A DNA stretch of 46,216 nucleotides from an uncultured Opitutia bacterium (GTDB lineage Bacteria > Verrucomicrobiota > Verrucomicrobiia > Opitutales > Opitutaceae). Position numbers and translations under genes: made by a program. The notes under the pieces were generated by a model. That model searched no databases and was not told the DNA's origin. It saw only the letters and a program-made list of their open reading frames with translations. Of this stretch, positions 31,955 through 41,308 are shown piece after piece; the first letter of the stretch is position 1, and each line of letters begins with the position of its first letter. The stretch is taken from the NCBI GenBank assembly GCA_903830425.1, contig CAIKTR010000132.1, positions 1 through 46,216 of the forward strand, given 5' to 3'.

Positions 31955-33004
31955 TCACCGGCTCGCGCGGCGGATCTTGGCCAGGATCGACTTGGCCCCG
32001 GCCAGGTCCTTGGCCTCGGTCTGGATGACCATGCGCGCATGCGGCGGCAAATGGCGCGGCCACTGCCAGGGCGGAATCTTGGCATCCCAGAAGCCGTGGT
32101 GCTGGCCGGTGCTCTCGGCAAAGGCGTGGTAGGCGGCCTTGATCACGTCGGGCGGCTGGCAGATATTGAGCATGCGCAGATTGCGGATGCGCTTGAAATT
32201 ATCCCACTGGTGGCGCGAGTTGGCGCAGCAGTGAATCCCGATGCCGCCGTAGCGGTCGGAGAGCGCCTGCAGCTCCGGCAGAAAAAACTCGCAGAACATG
32301 TCGGGGTTGACCGCCCCGACCTCGTCTTCCGAAAGCGTCACGCCGCGCGGCATGTAATAATACGGGAAGTGCGCGATGAACTCGCAGCCGTAGCGGCGGT
32401 ACCACTCGTCGAGGAACGCCGTGAACAGCGTGTGCACCTTCGCGGCGAGGTGCTTCACCGCGTCCGGGGCCTCGAGCATCGCGCTGAACAGCTCCGTCTT
32501 GTCCCAAAGCAGCGCCACCGTGTCCATCGGGCTCTGCGTGTCCACGAGCTTCATCACCGCGTCCGGCCCGGCCCGCCGCCGGAGCTCGTCCGCGATGTCG
32601 AACAGCTCGGCGAGCGGGGAGGAGCTCAGCTCCGGGACCTTGATCCGGTCGGCCTCGGCCGGGGTCGTGATCCGCGGCAGGGCGAAGGGCATGTTGTCCG
32701 CCGGCCGGTGCACCGCGCAGCCGAAGGCCTCGGCGAAAATCTCCGTGCCGGTATAGGGGTCAAGGTACGGGATGAAGTCGTCGTCCAGCACCGCGGCGCG
32801 GCGCAGGTCGCGCTGGTAGCCCTGCCAGGCCCAGTCGATGCGCGCCGCCTGCTGGTCATGGTTGGGCCAGGGGCGCGGCGGGGCGGCCGGGTCGGTGATG
32901 CCGAGCAGGACCATGCAGCGCGCGTCGGGCTTGCCGGCATAAAAATCGAGCCAGCGCTGCTTGCGCTGGGCCAGACACGGGGCGGGGTTCGCGGCGGGGG
33001 GCAT
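31955..33004 (-). CDS. Uroporphyrinogen-decarboxylase-fold protein with HxC...C motif
   Basis: A 349-residue URO-D superfamily member. It is not a haem-pathway HemE, whose N-terminal arginine motifs are missing. Near the C-terminus, GIGIHCCANSRHQW gives His258-x-Cys260 and Cys282 follows in NICQPP. That arrangement recalls the His-x-Cys...Cys zinc site of corrinoid:thiol methyltransferases such as MtaA and MtbA. A methyl-transfer role is therefore possible, though no corrinoid protein is nearby. Such proteins are common near sugar-degradation genes in Verrucomicrobiota and Planctomycetota, and here it precedes a FucP-like permease. It is divergent from the POT-like transporter across 181 bases. 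Confidence 0.75.
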   Translation of the reverse strand: MPPAANPAPCLAQRKQRWLDFYAGKPDARCMVLLGITDPAAPPRPWPNHDQQAARIDWAWQGYQRDLRRAAVLDDDFIPYLDPYTGTEIFAEAFGCAVHRPADNMPFALPRITTPAEADRIKVPELSSSPLAELFDIADELRRRAGPDAVMKLVDTQSPMDTVALLWDKTELFSAMLEAPDAVKHLAAKVHTLFTAFLDEWYRRYGCEFIAHFPYYYMPRGVTLSEDEVGAVNPDMFCEFFLPELQALSDRYGGIGIHCCANSRHQWDNFKRIRNLRMLNICQPPDVIKAAYHAFAESTGQHHGFWDAKIPPWQWPRHLPPHARMVIQTEAKDLAGAKSILAKIRRASR

Positions 33005-33087
33005 GGGTCGTCGGTGGCCCCAGCATCACCAGAGTGCGGCGGCAGGCCAGCCGAAAGCCGGCACTCGCCGCCGAGGCTGGCGAACGG

Positions 33088-33124
33088 CAACAATGCCATC
33101 GCATTTCGGGCCGGGTTATTGTTG
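33088..33124. promoter_or_regulatory. Inverted repeat in the divergent URO-D-like / POT-like intergenic region
   Basis: CAACAAT at 33088-33094 and ATTGTTG at 33118-33124 form a perfect 7-bp inverted repeat with centres 30 bases apart, about three helical turns. They lie in a locally AT-richer part of the 181-base divergent region. The spacing suits a pair of operator half-sites for a regulator acting on both genes, but no regulator gene is adjacent. Confidence 0.3.
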
Positions 33125-33185
33125 ATCATGCCCCGCCTGCCCCGCCTTTCACCCGCCCGCCACCCCACCCCTACCTCCCGCTGTC

Positions 33186-34637
33186 ATGAGTGACCCCGCC
33201 CCGCGCCGCACCACCGCCGAGATGATCGTCGGCTATTTCAAGGACTTCGGCGTCCTCAAGGAAACCCGCGTCGAATACTGGGGCATCCAGATCGTCAACT
33301 TCCTGGACTCCACCGCCTACTTTGCGCTGCTGACCATCGCGGCGGTGTTCCTCTCCGAGGATCTCGGGCTCAACGACCGCTCGGCCGGCTACACCATCAC
33401 GGTGTTCACCTCGGCGACGTCCCTGATGCTGCTGTTTTCCGGCATGACCACCGACTGGCTGGGCATCCGGCGCTCGCTGAACATCGCCCTGGGCGGCCAG
33501 CTGGTGCTGCGCCTCGCGATGGTCTGGGTCGGGCTCACGCCCTCGCTGCCGCACCGCGGGCTGCTGGCCGGCGTGATCTTCCTCCTGATGGCCCCGTTCA
33601 TGGCCGGCCTGCAGACCATCTTCCAGGCGGCCACCAACCGGTACACCACCCGCCGCTCCCGGAGCGCGGGCTTCAACCTCTGGTACCTGTTCATGAACAT
33701 CGGCGCCGCCGCCGCGGGCTTCTCGATCGATATCGTGCGCAAGCTGCTCCACCTCCCGAACGTCCACATCTTCACCCTCGGGGTGATCTGCGCCGTGCTC
33801 TGCCTCATCACGGGCAAGCTGCTGATCAAGACCGAGGACCAGCTGGTCAGCCCGGATGACCCGCCGGAGGCCCCGACCGAGGAGAAAACCGTCGCGCGCA
33901 AGAACCCCCTGCAGATCTGGCGCGAGATGATCCGCGAGCCGGCGCTCTGGCGCCTGCTCGTGCTGATCGGCCTGATCGTCGGCGTGCGCGCCGTCTACGT
34001 GTACCTCTACCTGCTCATGCCGAAATACTGGCTGCGCACCATCGGGCCCGACGCCGCCATCGGCACGCTCAACGCGATCAACCCCATCGGCATCGTACTC
34101 GGCCTCATCCTGTTCATTCCCTTCACGAACAAGTTCGGCGTGTTCCGGATGCTCGTGTACGGGGCCATGATCTCGTCCGTCGCCCTCCTGCCCATGGCGC
34201 TGCCGTGGACGGTCTACGGCATGGAAATCGGCCAGGCCCACTACGTCATGGCGCTCCTCTGCATGGTGCTCGTGACGGTCGGCGAGGTCGTGTGGTCGCC
34301 CAAGCTCTACGAGTACACCGCCGCCATCGCCCCCAAGGGCCAGGAAGGCACCTACCTCGGCCTGTCCCTCGTCCCGTGGTTCCTCGCCAAGACCCTCGTC
34401 AGCGCCTTCTCCGGACACCTGCTCGAGCACTGGTCGCCCGAGACCGTCACGCTCCACGGCGTGGTCACACCCCTGAAGCAGGCCATGATCACCCACCAGC
34501 TCGACTACTGGCACCGCCCCGAGGCCATGTGGATGCTGCTCGGCAGCTACGCGCTTGTCGGCTGCATCATCGCCGCGTTCATGGAGAAGTGGCTCACCCA
34601 AGGGGCCCGGGAACACCCGTCGACCCCGACGGCCTGA
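33186..34637 (+). CDS. POT/PTR-like MFS transporter
   Basis: A 483-residue membrane protein with 12 or more hydrophobic segments. It resembles the proton-dependent oligopeptide transporter family: RSRSAGFNLWYLFMNIGAA matches the POT FY-x-x-x-N-x-G region, and the large loop after segment 6 (about 220-240) is typical. The ExxERFxYY motif of true peptide carriers is not present in helix 1 (here VEYWGIQIVNFLD), so substrate is uncertain. An exported oligopeptidase gene follows on the same strand after 133 bases, which would fit peptide uptake. The leader is strongly pyrimidine-rich. Confidence 0.78.
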   Translation: MSDPAPRRTTAEMIVGYFKDFGVLKETRVEYWGIQIVNFLDSTAYFALLTIAAVFLSEDLGLNDRSAGYTITVFTSATSLMLLFSGMTTDWLGIRRSLNIALGGQLVLRLAMVWVGLTPSLPHRGLLAGVIFLLMAPFMAGLQTIFQAATNRYTTRRSRSAGFNLWYLFMNIGAAAAGFSIDIVRKLLHLPNVHIFTLGVICAVLCLITGKLLIKTEDQLVSPDDPPEAPTEEKTVARKNPLQIWREMIREPALWRLLVLIGLIVGVRAVYVYLYLLMPKYWLRTIGPDAAIGTLNAINPIGIVLGLILFIPFTNKFGVFRMLVYGAMISSVALLPMALPWTVYGMEIGQAHYVMALLCMVLVTVGEVVWSPKLYEYTAAIAPKGQEGTYLGLSLVPWFLAKTLVSAFSGHLLEHWSPETVTLHGVVTPLKQAMITHQLDYWHRPEAMWMLLGSYALVGCIIAAFMEKWLTQGAREHPSTPTA

Positions 34638-34770
34638 AGCCCGCCCGCCACGCGGCGAGCACCTGCGGCCGACTCCTCCGGACCGGAGCGCGGCGGCCGC
34701 CGTTCTGCGCCGCCGTCCGGCGGGCGCGCGGCGGCTGGACATGCCCCCGCGGGCCAGCATACTGCGCCCC

Positions 34771-36678
34771 ATGCCTCAACCTACGTTGCCCGCGTTCCTC
34801 CTCGCCACCACCCTCCTGTTTGTGACCACCGCCACCGCCAGCCCCACCGCCCCCCGCACCCGTGCCGAGATCCCCGTCGCGGACCGCTGGGACTTCTCCC
34901 CCATTTTCCCCAGCTGGGAGGCCTGGGAGGCCGGGATGAAAACGATGGAGGTCAAGATGGACGAATTTGCCGCGCTCCGCGGCTCGCTGGCGCAGGGTCC
35001 GGCCGCCGTCCTGAAGGCCTACCAGCGCTTCGACGAGATCGGCATGCTCCAGTACAAGACCTATTGCTACCCGCAGCTGCAGCGCGACGTCGACACCCGC
35101 AACCAGACCATCGCGGGCAAGTACCAGCAGGTCGGCGCGGTGTTTGCCAAGTTCGGCACCGCCACCGCCTGGTTCACGCCGGAACTGCTCACCATTCCCC
35201 AGGCGACGATGGAAAAGTGGATCCAGTCCACCCCCGCCCTGGCGCCCTACGCCTTCATCATCCTCGACAACTACCGGCTGCAGGCCCACGTGCTCGACGA
35301 GAAGGGCGAGAAGCTGCTCTCGTTCGCCTCGCGGTTCAACCGGACTCCGACGTCGATCTTCCAGGAGCTGAGCACGTCCGACATCAAGTTCCCCGCGCTC
35401 AAGCTCGCCGATGGCAGCACGATCACCGTCACGCCGGCCAACCTGGGCCTGGTGCTGGAGACCAACTATAACCAATCCGACCGCGCTGCGGCCTTCACCG
35501 CCAACATCCAGACCTACGCCGCCACCGCCAACACCTACGCCGCGATCTACAACGCGGTCCTGCAGCGCGGCTGGTGCAACGCCCAGGCCCGCAACTACCC
35601 CTCGACCCTCGCCGCCGCCCTCGACAGCAGCGCCATCCCGACCTCCGTGGTGGAAACCCTCGTCGCGACCACCCGCGCCGGCACCGCGCCCCTGCAGCGC
35701 TACTCCCGCCTGCGCCAGAAGCTGCTCAAGCTCGAGCACTACCACCACTACGACAGCGTGATCCCGATCTACCGCTCGACGCGCACCTTTCCCTTCGAGG
35801 AAACCAAGGAGCTGGTCATCGGCTCCGTCGCCCCGCTCGGTGCCGACTATGTCGCCAAGTACCGGAAGTTCGTCGCGGGCGGCCGGATCGATGTCTACGA
35901 GAGCGAGGGCAAGGCCAGCGGGGCCTACTGCGCGGGGGTCTACGGCGTGGGCCCCTACCTGCTGCTGAACTATAACGACACCCTCGACTCGGCGTTCACC
36001 CTCGCCCACGAGGCCGGCCACGCGATGCACACCGTGCTGTCCTACGAGAGCCAGCCCTTCGCCACCGCCGACTACACCATCTTCGTCGCCGAGGTCGCCT
36101 CCACCATCAACGAGCGCTTCCTCCTCACCCAGATGCTGGCCAAGTCCACCAGCCCGCAGGAGCGCTTCCTCCTGCTCCAGCACGCGGTGGACTCGATCGT
36201 GCGCACCTTCTACCGGCAGGTGATGTTCGCCGACTTCGAACTGCAGGCGCACCGCCTGGCCGAGCACGGCCAGCCCATCACCGCGGAGGTCCTCAACGGC
36301 ATCTACCGCCAGCTCCTGCAGGACTATTACGGCGACTCCGTGACGCTGGACGAGCTCTACCAGTACACCTGGGCGCGGATCCCGCACTTCTACAACTCGC
36401 CCTATTACGTCTACCAGTACGCCACGTGCTTCGCCTCCTCCGCCAAGCTGTTCAAGGACATGACGACGGGGACCCCGGCGGCCCAGGCCCAGGCCACCGA
36501 GCGCTACCTCACCCTGCTGCGGAGCGGCGGCAACGACCTGCCGATGCGCCAGCTGCTCAAGGCCGGCGTGGATCTCAGCCGGCGCGAAACCGTGCAGGCC
36601 GTCGTCGACCAGATGGACCAGCTGGTCTCGCAGATGGAGGCCGAGGCCGCCAAGATCGACGCGGCCAAGCAGCCCTAG
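34771..36678 (+). CDS. pepF: M3-family oligoendopeptidase (PepF-like), exported
   Basis: A 635-residue zinc metallopeptidase of family M3. The HEXXH site is His413-Glu414-Ala-Gly-His417 in FTLAHEAGHAMH, with the third ligand in the following FVAEVASTINE. The N-terminal helical domain WDFSPIFPSWEAWEAGMKTM and FRYD-type segments follow PepF order. A signal peptide is predicted at 1-22 (LPAFLLATTLLFVTTATA), unusual for oligoendopeptidase F, which is normally cytoplasmic in Gram-positives. It probably trims peptides in the periplasm. ATG 34771 is chosen since it starts the signal peptide; ATG 34741 would add ten residues. Confidence 0.9.
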   Translation: MPQPTLPAFLLATTLLFVTTATASPTAPRTRAEIPVADRWDFSPIFPSWEAWEAGMKTMEVKMDEFAALRGSLAQGPAAVLKAYQRFDEIGMLQYKTYCYPQLQRDVDTRNQTIAGKYQQVGAVFAKFGTATAWFTPELLTIPQATMEKWIQSTPALAPYAFIILDNYRLQAHVLDEKGEKLLSFASRFNRTPTSIFQELSTSDIKFPALKLADGSTITVTPANLGLVLETNYNQSDRAAAFTANIQTYAATANTYAAIYNAVLQRGWCNAQARNYPSTLAAALDSSAIPTSVVETLVATTRAGTAPLQRYSRLRQKLLKLEHYHHYDSVIPIYRSTRTFPFEETKELVIGSVAPLGADYVAKYRKFVAGGRIDVYESEGKASGAYCAGVYGVGPYLLLNYNDTLDSAFTLAHEAGHAMHTVLSYESQPFATADYTIFVAEVASTINERFLLTQMLAKSTSPQERFLLLQHAVDSIVRTFYRQVMFADFELQAHRLAEHGQPITAEVLNGIYRQLLQDYYGDSVTLDELYQYTWARIPHFYNSPYYVYQYATCFASSAKLFKDMTTGTPAAQAQATERYLTLLRSGGNDLPMRQLLKAGVDLSRRETVQAVVDQMDQLVSQMEAEAAKIDAAKQP

Positions 36679-36839
36679 GCGCGCGCCACGCCGGCCGAAG
36701 AAGCCGCGGGCGGCGCCCCGTGCAATTTCTGCGCCACCTTGGACAACGGATGGCGTGCCCGCGGCGCGGGCGTGCCGTAGGATGGGTCATGCCTCCCGGA
36801 CATGGTGTCCGTGAGCCACCCACCCCCCGTCCTAGAGTC

Positions 36840-37469
36840 ATGAATAAAATGTTCCGTCTTGTCGCCTGCGGCACCGCGCTGCTGCTTTCCGCCGCGTCGC
36901 TCTCCGCCGCCAGCCCCTGGTCCGCCCGCCTGCGGGCAACCTACCTGCAAACTGTGGACAGCTCCGATGCGTTCAGTGCGCTGGGCATCAACTTCGCCAA
37001 GGATGCCGTCGCGATCAACGACCAGTTCATTCCCGAGATCGACGTCGGCTACGCCTTCAGCGACACCCTCGCGGCCGAACTGGTGCTGACCATTCCCCAG
37101 ACGCAGGACGTCAGCCTGGCCGGCGTCGGCAAACTCGGCACGTTCAAGCACCTGCCGCCCACCCTGCTCCTGCAATACCGCGCCAACCCCGGCGGCGCGA
37201 TCCGGCCCTACGTCGGCGGCGGCGTCAATTTCACGCTCATCTGGGACACCCATCTCTCGGTTGCCGGTGTGCCGCTGGCGCTCGACCACTATAGCGTGGG
37301 TCTCGCTGCCCAGGGCGGCGTGGACTGGGTGATCGACGAGCAGTGGAGCTTCAATCTCGACGTCAAACGCGCGATCATCCGCTCGGATGTCATCGCGGGC
37401 GCGACCACCCTGACCCAGGCGCGGCTCGATCCCTGGCTCTACGCGGTCGGCCTGAAGTATCAGTTCTGA
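36840..37469 (+). CDS. ompW: OmpW-family outer membrane beta-barrel protein
   Basis: A 209-residue OmpW-like porin. The signal peptide is MNKMFRLVACGTALLLSAASLSA (1-23). The mature protein alternates polar and hydrophobic residues as in an 8-stranded barrel, with the family's PEIDVGYAFSDTLAAELVLTIPQ, FKHLPPTLLLQYRANPGGAIRPYVGGGVNFT and DVKR motifs. It ends on the aromatic YQF expected for BAM recognition. It likely forms a narrow hydrophobic channel. It starts 161 bases after the peptidase gene and is closed by a strong terminator 28 bases after its stop. Confidence 0.9.
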   Translation: MNKMFRLVACGTALLLSAASLSAASPWSARLRATYLQTVDSSDAFSALGINFAKDAVAINDQFIPEIDVGYAFSDTLAAELVLTIPQTQDVSLAGVGKLGTFKHLPPTLLLQYRANPGGAIRPYVGGGVNFTLIWDTHLSVAGVPLALDHYSVGLAAQGGVDWVIDEQWSFNLDVKRAIIRSDVIAGATTLTQARLDPWLYAVGLKYQF

Positions 37470-37496
37470 TCGCGAATCACTTGGTTGTGTGAGTGT

Positions 37497-37526
37497 GCGC
37501 CGGACCGCAAGGTCCGGCGCTTTTTT
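37497..37526 (+). terminator. Intrinsic terminator of the OmpW-like gene
   Basis: A perfect 10-bp GC stem (GCGCCGGACC/GGTCCGGCGC) closed by a GCAA tetraloop and followed directly by TTTTTT. It lies 27 bases after the OmpW-like stop on the plus strand and is the best intrinsic terminator in the window on this strand. Confidence 0.9.
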
Positions 37527-37568
37527 GTCCCTGCCGCCGGCCTCGCCGGCGTTCGGCGGGCAGGCCGC

Positions 37569-38405
37569 TCAGAAGCCGCGGGCGACCGGCCGGGTCGGAT
37601 CGGCGATCCACTCGCTCCAGGAGCCGGCATAGAGCTTGGAGCCGGGCAGGCCGGCGTGCTCCATCGCCAGCAAATTCGCGCAGGCCGTGATCCCGGATCC
37701 GCACTGGTGGATCACGTCGGCCGGCGCCCAGCCCCCGAGCAGCGCCACCAGCTCGCGCTTCAGCTCGGTCGCGGGGCGCAGGGTCAGGTCGGGATTGAGG
37801 TTGGCCTTAAAGGGACGATTCCGGGCGGTCGGGATGTGTCCCGCCACCGGGTCCACCGGTTCCACGTTGCCCCGGAAACGCTCGGGCGGGCGGGCGTCGA
37901 TCACCAGGGCGGTCCCGGCCTGCACCCGCGCCAGCACCCCGGCGGCGTCAACCAGCCGCGTCGGATCCGGCCGGGCGCTGACCAGGCCGCGCCCCGGTAC
38001 GGGACGGACGGAACTGACCGGGTGGCCGCCGGCGACCCACTTGGGCAGGCCGCCGTCCAGCACCGCGACCTGGGTCAGCCCGATCCAGCGGGCCAGCCAC
38101 CAGAAGCGCGCCGCATACGGCCCGCCGGCATCGTCGTAGGCCACGATCCGGCTGTCCGCGGTGACCCCGTGTTGCGCGAGAAAGGCGGCGACATCCTCGG
38201 CGCGGGGCAGCGGGTGCCGGCCGTTGGCGCCCGTCGGGGCACTCGAGAGCGCGGTGGCGATCGGCGCAAAGTGGGCCCCGGGAAGATGCGCCTCCCGGTA
38301 GCCCCGCGCGCCGTAATCGGCGTCCTGCAGGTCGTGCCGGCAGTCGAAGATGACCCACGCGGGATCGAGCAGGTGCGCACGCAGGTCGGCGGTGGCGATC
38401 AGCAT
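37569..38405 (-). CDS. sseA: 3-mercaptopyruvate sulfurtransferase (tandem rhodanese)
   Basis: A 278-residue sulfurtransferase with two rhodanese domains. The N-terminal one is inactive and structural (ALIFDCRHDLQD region onward, about 1-135). The C-terminal one has the active Cys235 in HQCGSGITAC; the CGSG(I/V)T loop is that of mercaptopyruvate sulfurtransferases rather than thiosulfate enzymes. Other landmarks are DARPPERFRG and GHIPTARN. It transfers sulfur from 3-mercaptopyruvate to thiol or cyanide acceptors. The aminotransferase gene ends 28 bases upstream on the same strand; a transaminase could supply mercaptopyruvate from cysteine, though that is inference. Confidence 0.93.
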   Translation of the reverse strand: MLIATADLRAHLLDPAWVIFDCRHDLQDADYGARGYREAHLPGAHFAPIATALSSAPTGANGRHPLPRAEDVAAFLAQHGVTADSRIVAYDDAGGPYAARFWWLARWIGLTQVAVLDGGLPKWVAGGHPVSSVRPVPGRGLVSARPDPTRLVDAAGVLARVQAGTALVIDARPPERFRGNVEPVDPVAGHIPTARNRPFKANLNPDLTLRPATELKRELVALLGGWAPADVIHQCGSGITACANLLAMEHAGLPGSKLYAGSWSEWIADPTRPVARGF

Positions 38406-38433
38406 GGGGCGTCCGGTGGCCGTGCGCCGCCGC

Positions 38434-39627
38434 CTAGCGGCGGAGCGTGGCGCAGAAGCGCGCCAGCCGCGCCAGGCCCTTGGCGATGGTCTCGTCGGAG
38501 GTGGCGTAGCTCAGGCGCACGTAGCCCTCGGCGCCGAACGCGCTGCCGGGCACGACGGCGACCTTCTCCGTCTCCAGCAGCCGGCTGGAGAACTCGCGGT
38601 CGGTCAGCCCGAAGCTCGCGATGTTGGGAAAGAGGTAAAACGCGCCCTGGGCCAGGAGGCAGCGCACGCCGGGAATCCGGTTGAGCTCGGCATGGAGGTG
38701 CCGGCGCCGCCGGTCGAAGGCGGTCAGCATCCGCGCCACCGCCGCCGCCGTCTGCTCCCGCTCGGTCAGCGCCGCCAGCGCGCCGTACTGGGCGAAGGTG
38801 GTGACGTTGGACGACATCTGGCTCTGCAGTTCGCTGATGGCCTTGGCGATCGGCAGCGGCGCCAGCGTGGTGCCGATGCGCCAGCCCGTCATCGCATAGG
38901 TCTTGGAGAACCCGGCGACCACAATCGTCCGCGCCTCGGCCGCGGGGGAAAGCGTGGCGAGGCAGGTCGGCTGGGCGCCGTCGTAGATGAGATGCTCGTA
39001 CATCTCGTCCGACAGGATGTAGAGGTTGTGCTGCACCGCGACGGCCACGAGGGCGGCCAGTTCCGCGCGGGTGTAGACGGCGCCGGTGGGGTTGGACGGC
39101 GAGTTCAGGACGAGCAGCCTGGTCCGGGGCGTGAGCGCCGCCGTCAGCGCCGCCGGGGTGAGCTTGAAGCCGGTGGCGTCGTCGCAGAGCACGAACTTCG
39201 GCGTGGCCCCGGCGAGCTTCACCATCTCGGGATAGCTGACCCAGTAGGGCGCCGGGATGATGACCTCGTCGCCCGGCGAGCAGGTGGCGAGGATGCCGAG
39301 GTAGCAGTTGAACTTGCCGCCGGGGGAGACGACGACCTGCGCGGGCACGGCGGCCAGGCCGTATTCGGCGGTGTAGCGCGCCGCGATGGCCTGGCGCAGG
39401 GGCTCGATCCCGGGGGTCGGCGCGTACTTGGTCTTGCCGCCGCGCAGCGCGGTGATGCAGGCCTCCTTGATGTGGTCGGGCGTGTCGAAGTCGGGCTCGC
39501 CCGCCGCAAAGCTGCAGACGTCCTCGCCGGCCGCCTGCATGGCCTTGGCCTTGGCGTCGACCGCGAGGGTCGGCGAGGGAGCGATATTGCGGGCCCAGGT
39601 GGAGAGCGGCGGCGGGGCGGAGTTCAT
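38434..39627 (-). CDS. aspC: Class I aspartate aminotransferase
   Basis: A 397-residue fold-type I PLP aminotransferase of the thermophilic/prokaryotic aspartate aminotransferase group. Landmarks are [53 protein letters not shown] and the Schiff-base Lys242 in [14 protein letters not shown]. It should interconvert aspartate/2-oxoglutarate and oxaloacetate/glutamate, with possible activity on prephenate or cysteine. The ATG at 39627 begins the conserved region; a longer frame to 39900 overlaps the RHH gene. A GGAG lies seven bases before the ATG, one of few Shine-Dalgarno-like sites here. The mercaptopyruvate sulfurtransferase gene is immediately downstream. Confidence 0.94.
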   Translation of the reverse strand: MNSAPPPLSTWARNIAPSPTLAVDAKAKAMQAAGEDVCSFAAGEPDFDTPDHIKEACITALRGGKTKYAPTPGIEPLRQAIAARYTAEYGLAAVPAQVVVSPGGKFNCYLGILATCSPGDEVIIPAPYWVSYPEMVKLAGATPKFVLCDDATGFKLTPAALTAALTPRTRLLVLNSPSNPTGAVYTRAELAALVAVAVQHNLYILSDEMYEHLIYDGAQPTCLATLSPAAEARTIVVAGFSKTYAMTGWRIGTTLAPLPIAKAISELQSQMSSNVTTFAQYGALAALTEREQTAAAVARMLTAFDRRRRHLHAELNRIPGVRCLLAQGAFYLFPNIASFGLTDREFSSRLLETEKVAVVPGSAFGAEGYVRLSYATSDETIAKGLARLARFCATLRR

Positions 39628-39668
39628 GGGACGCTCCACTACAACGAAGCGCGCGGGACAAAGGCAAG

Positions 39669-39702
39669 CCCCCGCGCAGGGGCGCCGGACCGCGGTCCGG
39701 CG
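39669..39702 (-). terminator. Tandem hairpins after the RHH gene
   Basis: A 20-bp perfect palindrome at 39683-39702 begins four bases past the RHH stop. A second hairpin (CCCC/GGGG, 39670-39682) abuts it, then a TTGCCTTTGT stretch on the minus strand. The long arms GCCGGACC/GGTCCGGC are the same as those of the 37497-37520 terminator. It likely ends the RHH transcript just upstream of aspC. Confidence 0.5.
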
Positions 39703-39706
39703 GGCC

Positions 39707-40030
39707 TCACTTCCTGGCGCGCGACCGGGCCGGCCGGACCGACAGGTTTTCCAGCGCCAGTCGCACCAGTTCGCCGACGCTCGAATCCTTGCTCTGCGCG
39801 TAGCGCTTGACCATCGCGCGCTGCGCCGCGGTGATCCGCACCGAGATCTGCCGGTGCGGCTCGTGCAGCAGCACGCAGCCTTCAAAGTCGAACTCCTCAA
39901 TCGCCAGCCGCACCACCGCGGTCGCGGTTTTGAGGCGGCGGACCTTCCGCACGGCGTGGATCTTCGCGATCAGGCTCAGCGGCAGGTCGAAGGTATGGGG
40001 GGCGGAATTTTTGCTGGAAGCGGTGGCCAT
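39707..40030 (-). CDS. Tandem ribbon-helix-helix DNA-binding protein
   Basis: A 107-residue basic protein with two successive CopG/Arc-type ribbon-helix-helix units. The first is [16 protein letters not shown] then [17 protein letters not shown] (about 12-50); the second is [20 protein letters not shown] then [14 protein letters not shown] (about 60-98). RHH proteins normally dimerise with one unit each to make the DNA-reading sheet; two in one chain could make a single-chain dimer. A basic tail SRARK follows. It is divergent from the ABC ATPase gene with 126 bases between, a common layout for an autoregulated repressor. ATG 40051 would add seven residues; the pyrimidine-rich leader favours ATG 40030. 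Confidence 0.7.
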   Translation of the reverse strand: MATASSKNSAPHTFDLPLSLIAKIHAVRKVRRLKTATAVVRLAIEEFDFEGCVLLHEPHRQISVRITAAQRAMVKRYAQSKDSSVGELVRLALENLSVRPARSRARK

Positions 40031-40156
40031 GGCAGGGAAAGAGATGGACATGAGGCGCCGCGGCGGGCGCCGGAGCAACGAAAAATTGCCGCGCATAAAA
40101 ATTGACTCAAACGGGGATTCTCCGAGTTTCGCAGAGGTACTTTCTTTCCCCACCCC

Positions 40157-41287
<1,131 letters not shown>

Positions 41288-41289
41288 GC

Positions 41290-41308
41290 GCGGCCGCCTA
41301 GCGGCCGC
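41290..41308. terminator. Convergent hairpin with a stop codon in its loop
   Basis: GCGGCCGC, CTA, GCGGCCGC: an 8-bp stem with a 3-base loop between the ABC ATPase stop (41287) and the GH99-like gene. The CTA loop is the TAG stop of the minus-strand gene. It probably acts in both directions though neither side has a T-tract. Confidence 0.5.

Noticed and set aside
30590-33193. An 867-codon plus-strand frame over the MFS and URO-D-like genes
   Set aside because: It is antisense to two well-supported genes and has biased Arg/Gly/Pro composition without any family similarity.
34594-36387. A 597-codon minus-strand frame opposite the M3 peptidase
   Set aside because: Shadow of a gene with an intact HEXXH motif; composition dominated by Gly, Val, Glu, Arg.
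36739-36783. Promoter for the OmpW-like gene from TTGGAC and TAGGAT
   Set aside because: The two boxes are 33 bases apart, far outside the 16-18 spacing of sigma-70 promoters.
39707-40051. Antitoxin of a toxin-antitoxin pair
   Set aside because: The RHH protein has no small toxin gene on either side; its neighbours are an aminotransferase and an ABC ATPase.
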